NCBI GenBank assembly: GCA_004357015.1
Contig: SMXE01000064.1
Span: 1 to 6,753 of the forward strand
DNA: 6,753 nt
Direction: 5' to 3'
Origin: Caldithrix sp.
GTDB taxonomy: Bacteria > Zhuqueibacterota > Zhuqueibacteria > Oceanimicrobiales > Oceanimicrobiaceae
Made by a program: the position numbers and the translations under genes
Shown here: positions 1 to 4,603 of the stretch, one piece after another
Layout of the letters: each line of letters opens with the position of its first letter
Numbering within the stretch: the stretch's first letter is position 1
Notes under the pieces: model-generated
Seen by the model: the letters and a program-made list of their open reading frames with translations, nothing else
Databases searched by the model: none
Told to the model about the DNA's origin: nothing

Positions 1-1
1 G

Positions 2-217
2 GGGCTTGGATCGATTCCGGCGATCCACGGATCGCCATGGGCGTATGATACCTATGTTCCGATATTTTTTGCCGGCCACCATGTGCCTGCGCAAACGATC
101 ACCCGGCGAGTGGCACCCAGCGATATTGCTCCCACGCTTGCAGCATATTTGAACATTAAATTTCCATCCGGATCCATCGGGAACCCGTTGGATGAAGTGT
201 TAGAAAATACGAGATAA
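2..217 (+). CDS. Alkaline-phosphatase-superfamily phosphodiesterase, C-terminal end (5' truncated by window)
   Basis: The last 71 codons of a gene that begins outside the window; reading starts at base 2 and ends at TAA. The visible protein carries the segment HGSPWAYDTYVPIFFAG at residues 9-25, followed by VAPSDIAPTLAAYLNI at 37-52. Together these are the hallmark C-terminus of the type I phosphodiesterase/nucleotide pyrophosphatase and PafA-like phosphatases. From family knowledge, the His of HGSP is a candidate zinc ligand, and the 'DIAPTLA' helix is shared with sulfatases. Such enzymes are usually exported and hydrolyse phosphomono- or diesters; the exact substrate cannot be told from this fragment. 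The TAA stop is immediately followed by the first heptad repeat array, so no terminator of its own is visible. A sulfatase-like member of the same superfamily is the main alternative. Confidence 0.85.
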   Translation, partial: GLGSIPAIHGSPWAYDTYVPIFFAGHHVPAQTITRRVAPSDIAPTLAAYLNIKFPSGSIGNPLDEVLENTR

Positions 218-460
218 TGAAAAGTGATAAATGAAAAGTGATAAATGATTGGGGAAAACTAAAAATGAACAATGAAAAGTGAAAAGCGAACAAGGAAAAG
301 CGAAAAATGAACAAGGAAAAATGTACAAGGAAAAATGAACAATGAATAATGATAGGGGAAAATTAAAAATAAACAATGATAAATGAAAAATTGGTCTTCT
401 ATGGTTCGCTTTTCATTGTTCACTGTTCATTTTTCGTTGTTCACTTTTCATTTTTAACTT
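215..460. repeat. Palindromic heptad repeat array 1 (core in + sense)
   Basis: AT-rich array of degenerate 7-bp units (ATGAAAA, GTGAACA, GTGATAA, GCGAAAA, AGGAAAA) from the stop codon of the upstream gene to about 365. It is followed by a core at 375-400 (AATGATAAATGAAAAATTGG, then TCTTCT) and then by reverse-complement units (TTCGCTT, TTCATTG, TTCACTG, TTCACTT) to 460. Left and right halves are complementary and could form a long imperfect hairpin. A G-rich module, ATGATTGGGGAAAACTAAAAATG-like, occurs at 245 and again at 349, a spacing of 104 bp, which suggests internal duplication. The array ends six bases before the Shine-Dalgarno of the next gene. No promoter is evident in it. Heptanucleotide repeats are known from other bacteria, but I cannot assign this family to a named one. 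Confidence 0.85.
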
Positions 461-465
461 AGTTC

Positions 466-471
466 AGGAGG
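466..471 (+). promoter_or_regulatory. Shine-Dalgarno AGGAGG of the DUF4410 gene
   Basis: A perfect AGGAGG seven bases before ATG at 479 fixes that start. The block AGGAGGTTTCGTCATG differs by only one base from the one before the gene at 2998 (AGGAGGTTTTGTCATG), so the two leaders look related. It lies just outside the right end of heptad array 1. Confidence 0.85.
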
Positions 472-478
472 TTTCGTC

Positions 479-1192
479 ATGAAGTCGTTTACGCGTATCG
501 TAGTATGTGTGGTTGCCCTGGTCGTGGCAGTCGGTTGTGCTAAAACCAAGATAACCAAGCACGAATCGAAGATCGGCACGGAAAAGATTGCTCGGCCCGA
601 TCGTATTTATGTGTATCCCTTTGCGGCCACACCTGCCGACATCCCAACCTGGTCCGTTTCGGCAGGCCGGTATGCTGAAAGCACCACACCACAAACGCCA
701 GAGCAAATCGAGATGGGTCGAAACCTGGGCGTCCTCGTGGCGAAGGCATTGGTCACGGAAATTCAGAAGATGGGACTTCCGGGATTAAGGGGTGCCAGCT
801 ACACCGTTCCACGAATCAACAACATTATGATCATAGGGTATTTTGAAGCGTTCGAAGAAGGCAGTACGGTGAAACGCCTCTCACTTGGTTTCGGCTCCGG
901 AGCCACAGAGTTAACGACAGCCGTGGAGGGCTACCAAATGACCCCTGAGGGCCCGCGCCTTCTTGGATCGGCCGAGCTCCAATCCGGCGGAGGCAAAACG
1001 CCTGGTTTGATTGTTCCTATTGCGGTACTCGCCGCCACCGCTAATCCGATCGGCCTTCTTGTTATGGGAGGGATGAAAGTGCATGGTGAGATGACAGGCA
1101 GCAGTAAGCTCGAAGGTGCAGCTAAACGAACGGCCGAGGCCATCGCTGACCGGCTACGGATACGATTCAAGGAACAGGGGTGGATTCGATAA
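479..1192 (+). CDS. DUF4410-type predicted lipoprotein
   Basis: A 237-residue predicted lipoprotein. Residues 1-19 form a signal peptide with Lys and Arg near the N-terminus and a Val-rich core. A lipobox-like AVGC places the lipidated cysteine at residue 20. The segment RPDRIYVYPFAATPADIP (about 39-56), the predicted helix GRNLGVLVAKALVTEIQKMGLP (80-101) and a Gly-rich middle (LGFGSGATEL, 136-145) match the DUF4410 family as I remember it. A hydrophobic stretch at about 176-197 is followed by a C-terminal helix ending in FKEQGWIR. The family has no assigned biochemical function; an envelope location is inferred from the lipobox. The start is fixed by AGGAGG at 466-471. The gene lies between heptad arrays 1 and 2, and its TAA touches array 2. 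Assignment to DUF4410 is likely; function is unknown. Confidence 0.8.
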   Translation: MKSFTRIVVCVVALVVAVGCAKTKITKHESKIGTEKIARPDRIYVYPFAATPADIPTWSVSAGRYAESTTPQTPEQIEMGRNLGVLVAKALVTEIQKMGLPGLRGASYTVPRINNIMIIGYFEAFEEGSTVKRLSLGFGSGATELTTAVEGYQMTPEGPRLLGSAELQSGGGKTPGLIVPIAVLAATANPIGLLVMGGMKVHGEMTGSSKLEGAAKRTAEAIADRLRIRFKEQGWIR

Positions 1193-1398
1193 ATGAAAAA
1201 TGAATAGTGAAAAGTGAACAATGAAAAAATGAACAACTAAAAATGAAAAGTGAAAAATGATTGGGGATAATTAACAATGAACAATGATAAATGAAAAATT
1301 GGGTCTCTAAATTTTTTAAATCCATTTTTCGCTTTTCATTTTTAGTTGTTCGCTTTTCATTTTTCACTATTCATTTTTCACTTTTAATTTCCCCATAG
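1193..1398. repeat. Palindromic heptad repeat array 2 (core in + sense)
   Basis: Same architecture as array 1. Forward heptads (ATGAAAA, GTGAACA, GTGAAAA) start directly at the stop codon of the DUF4410 gene. A G-rich module (ATGATTGGGGATAATTAAC) lies near 1257. The core at 1287-1326 reads GATAAATGAAAAATTGGG, then TCTCTAAATTTTTT. Reverse heptads (TTCGCTT, TTCATTT, TTCACTA, TTCACTT) run up to TTAATTTCCCCATAG. The core is nearly identical, in inverted sense, to that of array 3, so arrays 2 and 3 bracket the four-helix-bundle gene as a large imperfect inverted repeat. Confidence 0.85.
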
Positions 1399-1401
1399 TT
1401 T

Positions 1402-1755
1402 ATGAGAGATAATCCGCTTAAAGATAAGAGTTATACATTTGCAATTCGTGTTGTGAAACTATCTCAATTTTTACAGCAGGATAAAAAAGAGTTTGTGCTG
1501 AGTAAACAAGTGCTTCGCAGTGGTACTGCAATCGGTGCACTCATTCGTGAAGCGGAGTTTGGACAGAGTAAGGCGGATTTTGCCAGTAAAATGAGTATTT
1601 CATTGAAAGAGGCTAACGAAACGGAATATTGGTTGTCTTTGTTAAAGGACACAGACTTTATCAGCAAAGATCAGTTTGAATCTTTGCAGTCAGATTGTAA
1701 GGAATTAATTGCCATGTTGGTATCAACTGTGAAAACTTCAAGAAATGAAAAGTGA
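1402..1755 (+). CDS. Four-helix-bundle protein (S23/23S rRNA intervening-sequence protein family)
   Basis: A 117-residue all-alpha protein, normal length for the four-helix-bundle family (TIGR02436/PF05635 type). The diagnostic core is LRSGTAIGALIREAEFG at 38-54, followed by FASKMSISLKEANETEYWL at 60-78. Helices are predicted at about 8-26, 33-53, 56-82 and 90-112. From family knowledge, members occur in 23S rRNA intervening sequences and scattered in genomes, and the retroelement accessory protein Avd shares the fold. Nucleic-acid binding has been proposed, but the role of free-standing copies is unsettled. The gene has no Shine-Dalgarno: bases before ATG are TTAATTTCCCCATAGTTT, part of array 2. 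Its last codons, AAT GAA AAG TGA, belong to array 3. It looks more AT-rich than the neighbour at 1905. The inverted flanking arrays suggest it travels with them. Confidence 0.9.
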   Translation: MRDNPLKDKSYTFAIRVVKLSQFLQQDKKEFVLSKQVLRSGTAIGALIREAEFGQSKADFASKMSISLKEANETEYWLSLLKDTDFISKDQFESLQSDCKELIAMLVSTVKTSRNEK

Positions 1756-1902
1756 TAAATGATAAATGAAAAATGGAAATAAAAAATTTAGAGACCAATT
1801 TTTTCATTTATAGTTTTTAATTTCCCCAATCATTTATCATTATTCATTGTTCACTTTTCATTTTTAACTTTTCATTTATCATTGTTCATTTTTAATCTCC
1901 CC
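1744..1902. repeat. Palindromic heptad repeat array 3 (core in - sense)
   Basis: Starts inside the last four codons of the four-helix-bundle gene (AATGAAAAGTGA) and ends two bases before the ATG of the transporter gene. On the - strand the core at 1774-1812 reads TATAAATGAAAAAATTGG, then TCTCTAAATTTTTTATTTCC. This is the array 2 core with a few changes. Two C-rich modules, TTTAATTTCCCCAATCAT at about 1816-1833 and TTTTAATCTCCCCC near 1890, are the reverse complement of the G-rich modules in arrays 1 and 2. As in the other arrays, forward heptads are on the left and reverse heptads on the right. Confidence 0.85.
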
Positions 1903-1904
1903 CT

Positions 1905-2900
1905 ATGCAAGACAAAGTCGTCAAATACTCCGTTCTCTTCATCGCCCTGGTACTGGGGGCGCAGGTGCTGCAGACGTTGGCGCAGGTGCTCCGGCCTCTG
2001 GCCATCGCCTTGCTGCTGCTGTTCGTGTTCACGCCGCTGGCGCGCTACTCGAAGGAGAAGGGCGTCCCGGTATGGCTCACGTTCTCGGGTGCGCTCGTGG
2101 TGGTGGTCCTACTCCTGAGCTTCGCCGGTTCCTTCCTCCACGTAGACGATATTCACCTGCAAGATAAAATTCCACAGCTCCAGGAGAGGATCCACAGCGA
2201 TGGCGACGGTCTGCTGGCGACCGCGTTTCGGCTGGGGCTCGACCAGAGCTTTACCCCGGAGAAGCTGAGCAAGCTGGCGACGGCCACCGCCAGTCTAGGC
2301 CTGGCGGCGGTTCGCACGCTGATCAGTGAATCTCTGTTGGCTTTAATCCTGCTGATGTTCCTGGTGCAGTCACGCGCCGGGCTGGTGCGCGCCGTGGAGC
2401 GCAAACATGGCGCGACCGGTGTAAAAAATCTCGATGCGATCGTGCGCAAAATCGAGGGCGATGTGGTCGCCTATTTCGGCACCAAAACCGCCATCAGTTT
2501 CGGGACGGCGGTGGTAAGCGGCGGCGTTCTCTTCCTGTTCAGTGCCAAGGCCATCGTCATCACCTCCCTGCTGGTCTTCGTCCTGAATTACATCCCGATC
2601 ATCGGCTCGCTGATCGCCGTCCTTATCGCCTTCGTGGTCTACGTCGTGAGCTTCGGTCTGACTGCGACGGCGGGTTGGCTGCTGCTGGCGATGATGGCTG
2701 TCCAGATCCTGTTCGGCAGCATCCTGGAGCCGAAAATCGCGGGAAAGCAGCTGAATATGTCGCCGATCCTCATCGTCGTCAGCCTCTATGTCTGGGGATG
2801 GATCTGGGGCATTACCGGCATGCTGCTGTCGGTGCCGCTAACCATCTTCATCCTCGTCATTGTCAAACACGTCACGGGCGCGGAGAAAAATGAAAAGTGA
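1905..2900 (+). CDS. AI-2E/PerM-type (UPF0118) family membrane transporter
   Basis: A 331-residue polytopic inner-membrane protein of the AI-2E exporter/PerM family, close to the usual length. Hydrophobic segments lie at about 8-26, 30-47, 59-78, 134-154, 198-250 (two spans), 254-272 and 285-319. The soluble region at about 80-130 between early spans is typical. Family signatures are FVLNYIPIIGSLIA at 225-238 and GSILEPKIAGKQLNMSPI at 271-288, followed by WGWIWGITGMLLSVPLT at 297-313. Members transport varied substrates (autoinducer-2 in TqsA, ions in others), so the substrate cannot be assigned. The ATG at 1905 is the only good start because an in-frame TAA lies four codons upstream. No Shine-Dalgarno is present; the upstream bases are pyrimidine-rich array sequence. 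The gene looks markedly richer in GC than its neighbours. Its terminal residues KNEK and stop come from array 4. Confidence 0.92.
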   Translation: MQDKVVKYSVLFIALVLGAQVLQTLAQVLRPLAIALLLLFVFTPLARYSKEKGVPVWLTFSGALVVVVLLLSFAGSFLHVDDIHLQDKIPQLQERIHSDGDGLLATAFRLGLDQSFTPEKLSKLATATASLGLAAVRTLISESLLALILLMFLVQSRAGLVRAVERKHGATGVKNLDAIVRKIEGDVVAYFGTKTAISFGTAVVSGGVLFLFSAKAIVITSLLVFVLNYIPIIGSLIAVLIAFVVYVVSFGLTATAGWLLLAMMAVQILFGSILEPKIAGKQLNMSPILIVVSLYVWGWIWGITGMLLSVPLTIFILVIVKHVTGAEKNEK

Positions 2901-2979
2901 AAAGTGAACAACTAAAAATGAAAAGTGAACAATATAGAACCGATTTTTCATTTATCGTTTATCATTTTTAATTTCCCCA
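2887..2979. repeat. Palindromic heptad repeat array 4 (short, core in - sense)
   Basis: The shortest array, about 93 bp. Forward heptads (ATGAAAA, GTGAAAA, GTGAACA) begin within the last codons of the transporter gene. A diverged core at 2932-2963 reads, on the - strand, ACGATAAATGAAAAATCGG, then TTCTATATT. Reverse units (TTTATCG, TTTATCA) lead to TTTTTAATTTCCCCA. On the - strand the core matches array 1 (GATAAATGAAAAATTGGTCT) better at its right end than array 2 does. Its left arm resembles array 2 (GAACAACTAAAAATGAAAAG occurs in both). Confidence 0.8.
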
Positions 2980-2984
2980 ACGAT

Positions 2985-2990
2985 AGGAGG
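2985..2990 (+). promoter_or_regulatory. Shine-Dalgarno AGGAGG of the exported barrel-like gene
   Basis: A perfect AGGAGG seven bases before ATG at 2998, directly following array 4. It selects this ATG over the in-frame ATG at residue 9. The leader block matches that of the gene at 479 in 15 of 16 bases. Confidence 0.85.
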
Positions 2991-2997
2991 TTTTGTC

Positions 2998-3543
2998 ATG
3001 ACGTACGCACTGCGAGTCATCATGTTTACCATGATCCTAGGATTCGGTCTGCTTGGTTTTGGTACCTTCGCAGTGGCGGAGGAAGGAGTGATTCAGGCCA
3101 TGGCGCCCTGGACGGGAGAGGGTCATGCGTTTCCCATTGGCAACGATCGCGTGTATATGGTGGCGGTGTATAGTGGAACGATATTCGTAGACAAGGGAGA
3201 AGGGGTGTTGCATGCCGCGTCGATTGTGTGCCCCGCCACTGTGGAAGTGGATTTGACAACGGGGAAGAAATCTGGTCAAGGCCATTGCATTATTACTAAT
3301 TCAGATGGCGATCGCATCTATGCAGACTATACGTGTACGGGGGATCTCAGGGGCTGCGCGGGGCCATTTACGCTCGTCGGTGGCACGGGAAAATTTACTG
3401 GCATCACAGGCGAGGGGGAGATGATTTCGCAACTCCAAGCGCGGGCTGTATTGGTTGTCGAGGGTTTTGAATCCGCTCGTCAACATGGCGAAGGGATCGC
3501 TGTGTGGCCTAAGCTCACGTACCGTATTCCTGACACACAATAA
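2998..3543 (+). CDS. Small exported protein, allene-oxide-cyclase barrel-like
   Basis: A 181-residue predicted secreted protein. Residues 1-27 are a signal peptide with a long hydrophobic core and an AVA site (cleavage before EEGV), so the mature form is about 154 residues. The mature part is rich in beta-prone strands and glycine. Its clearest feature is GPFTLVGGTGKFTGITGEGE at 122-141, preceded by DGDRIYADYTCTG (103-115). This 'GGTGKFxGITGxG' pattern recalls the allene-oxide-cyclase/dirigent-like eight-stranded barrel. Homology is inferred from the pattern only, and enzymatic activity is not implied. Four cysteines at 78, 97, 113 and 120 remain after cleavage and could form two disulfides in the periplasm. 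It is the last of the co-oriented genes linked by heptad arrays. A 164-bp mobile-type repeat begins one base after its stop. Confidence 0.7.
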   Translation: MTYALRVIMFTMILGFGLLGFGTFAVAEEGVIQAMAPWTGEGHAFPIGNDRVYMVAVYSGTIFVDKGEGVLHAASIVCPATVEVDLTTGKKSGQGHCIITNSDGDRIYADYTCTGDLRGCAGPFTLVGGTGKFTGITGEGEMISQLQARAVLVVEGFESARQHGEGIAVWPKLTYRIPDTQ

Positions 3544-3544
3544 T

Positions 3545-3708
3545 GGGCTATTGAAAAAGTCCGCCAGCGGCGTTCTCGGCCCTTTGTCGTGCTCACGTAC
3601 TTCGTGTACGCTCCGCGCGCCAAAGGGCCAGCGGCCTTGCCTGTGGAAGGGCGCGTCTTGGCGCGCCTGGGTTGGGCGGGTCAGACAACGGGCCTTTTTG
3701 AACAGCCC
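3545..3708. repeat. 164-bp MITE-like element with terminal inverted repeats
   Basis: The ends are GGGCTATTGAAAAAGTCCG (3545) and CGGGCCTTTTTGAACAGCCC (ending 3708), inverted repeats of about 19 bp with a few mismatches. The interior is GC-rich and nested-palindromic. GGCCCTTTG (3578-3586) pairs with CAAAGGGCC (3621-3629), enclosing CGTAC (3596-3600) with GTACG (3606-3610). A second stem pairs GGCGCG (3650-3655) with CGCGCC (3662-3667). No coding capacity is supported. I recall very similar intergenic repeats with the CACGTACTTCGTGTACGCTCC segment in Nitrospira genomes, but cannot verify this here. It lies one base after the stop of the preceding gene and could also work as a transcription-ending structure. 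Confidence 0.75.
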
Positions 3709-3712
3709 CTCT

Positions 3713-3782
3713 GGCTATTGAGTGTTCACTGATTTAGTCAGATGTTATTGGTCATATTAAATTTTTGAATTATTCAACAGCC
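3713..3782. repeat. 70-bp AT-rich segment with the same type of terminal inverted repeats
   Basis: GGCTATTGAG at 3713 and TTCAACAGCC ending at 3782 are inverted copies (GGCTATTGA against GGCTGTTGAA on the other strand). They match the outer ends of the adjacent 164-bp element. The interior is AT-rich with no coding potential. It may be an internally deleted sibling or the remnant of an earlier insertion whose end was reused. It sits about 40 bp upstream of the glycine-zipper gene, so any promoter for that gene would lie in or beside it. Confidence 0.5.
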
Positions 3783-3824
3783 TCATAATCTCAATCATTT
3801 GTCATATTTCATGGGAGGTACATC

Positions 3825-4301
3825 ATGCATTGGTTCTTCATTATATGCGTTAGCGCGACTTTGAATCTGGTGGTTTTCATGCCGTCGGCGCAAAGCGAAA
3901 TGTTCATTTTTCCTACAAACGGACAGAGTGCAGATCAACAAGAACTGGATGAGTTTACGTGCTATAAGTGGGCCAAAAACAAAACAGGCGTTGATCCCAA
4001 TCAGCCTGCTCAAACCACAGCCTCTTCCACGAGCAGCCGGAGAGGTGGCGGTATTCTCAGAGGCGCGATGGGCGGCGCGGCGCTTGGAGCGATTGGTGGG
4101 GCGATCGCAGGTGACGCGGGGAAGGGCGCTGCTATTGGAGCAGCTGTTGGTGGTGGCGCTGGCGCAATACGCAATAGACGGAATCGTATCGAATCCGATG
4201 ATCGCCGCCAACAAGCAGCTGCACAACAGCAACAAAGCGGTCAGACCTTGAACCGGGCGTACGGTGTGTGCCTTGAGGCAAAAGGGTATAAGGTTGGATA
4301 G
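3825..4301 (+). CDS. Exported glycine-zipper (YMGG-like) protein
   Basis: A 158-residue predicted exported protein. Residues 1-24 form a signal peptide (hydrophobic FFIICVSATLNLVVF, site near SAQS). The mature start, FIFPTNGQSADQQELDEFTCYKWAKNKTGVDP (about 27-58), is a segment I associate with YMGG-like glycine-zipper proteins. A low-complexity Ser/Thr linker follows. The glycine zipper at about 74-114 has GxxxG spacing (GAMGGAALGAIGGAIAG, then GAAIGAAVGGGAGA), typical of helix-helix packing in membranes. The C-terminal region is Gln/Arg-rich (RRQQAAAQQQQ) and ends NRAYGVCLEAKGYKVG. Cysteines at 46 and 149 could pair. GGGAGG upstream of the ATG supports the start. Its role is unknown; association with the outer membrane or envelope is inferred from the zipper and signal peptide. 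Confidence 0.85.
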   Translation: MHWFFIICVSATLNLVVFMPSAQSEMFIFPTNGQSADQQELDEFTCYKWAKNKTGVDPNQPAQTTASSTSSRRGGGILRGAMGGAALGAIGGAIAGDAGKGAAIGAAVGGGAGAIRNRRNRIESDDRRQQAAAQQQQSGQTLNRAYGVCLEAKGYKVG

Positions 4302-4576
4302 CTATCTACTCTTTTGGAGACACTTAACTAAAGATATATAAGTATTGATTGTGTTTGGCGGTATAGTTTTCTGCATTGAGATAGTAGAACCCACTTAAAA
4401 GTTCGATTTAATCAAGTCTGAAAACATATTGGGACACCATATGAGCCAAACTGCTATTTCTTCCCGAATACACGGGGCTCAAAGGGGTGAACAAGAACCT
4501 GAAAATGATTGAGGAATTACCGACGTTTTTCGTTAAACTCTCAACGCCGGGTTAGATACCTCTAGGCAGATGGAGG
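4302..4576. other. Intergenic gap with a split RAYT-type tag and no supported gene
   Basis: About 275 bases between convergent genes. It holds the palindrome GATAGCTATC overlapping the glycine-zipper stop, a moderately AT-rich stretch, and the tag at 4406-4440. A 36-codon open stretch in + sense follows (4445-4552), with no start or ribosome-binding site, that ends in TAG. Its conceptual product (LFLPEYTGLKGVNKNLKMIE and on) looks protein-like, but I cannot match it to a family. No terminator with a T-run is visible for the upstream gene. Confidence 0.6.
4406..4440 (-). repeat. Inverted, split copy of the RAYT-linked tag
   Basis: On the - strand the segment reads ATGGTGTC, then CCAATATGTTTT, then CAGACTTGATTAAAT. 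Apart from the inserted bases it is the tag seen in front of the transposase gene at 6450 (ATGGTGTCAGACTTGATTAAA). It therefore looks like the same tag interrupted by 13 bases, or a variant subfamily. No transposase remnant follows it on the - strand. Confidence 0.55.
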
Positions 4577-4595
4577 GGGGGGCGTCACGCCCCCC
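4577..4595 (-). terminator. Strong GC hairpin downstream of the DUF3313 gene
   Basis: GGGGGGCG (4577-4584) and CGCCCCCC (4588-4595) form a perfect 8-bp stem around a TCA loop. It begins nine bases beyond the stop of the - strand lipoprotein gene, so it is well placed as its 3' end. There is no T-run after the stem on either strand, so it is not a classical intrinsic terminator. It may instead protect the mRNA 3' end or act with a termination factor, and it could serve convergent transcripts from both sides. Confidence 0.55.
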
Positions 4596-4603
4596 GTCAC
4601 CGT

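Noticed and set aside
217..460. CRISPR array as an explanation for the regular repeats.
   Set aside because: Units are 7 bp, degenerate, contiguous and change strand midway. There are no unique spacers of constant length and no cas genes.
1167..1367. Open frames read through the heptad arrays (for example a 66-codon - strand frame rich in Lys, Asn and Phe).
   Set aside because: These arise from repeat composition and have no start signals or domain features.
3455..3721. An 88-codon + strand open frame spanning the end of the barrel-like gene and the 164-bp element.
   Set aside because: It overlaps a well-supported gene in another frame, and most of its length is the palindromic repeat.
3740..3824. 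Promoter for the glycine-zipper gene (TTGGTC with TATTCA at 17-base spacing).
   Set aside because: The -10 match is poor and the sequence belongs to a repeat-like segment. Not strong enough to annotate.
4445..4552. Open stretch after the split tag reading LFLPEYTGLKGVNKNLKMIE and on.
   Set aside because: It looks protein-like and may be the tail of a lost gene, but it has no start, no ribosome-binding site and no family I recognise, so it is only mentioned under the intergenic entry.
4577..4595. Classical rho-independent terminator.
   Set aside because: The stem is perfect, but no T-run follows on either strand, so it is listed with moderate confidence and not as a canonical terminator.
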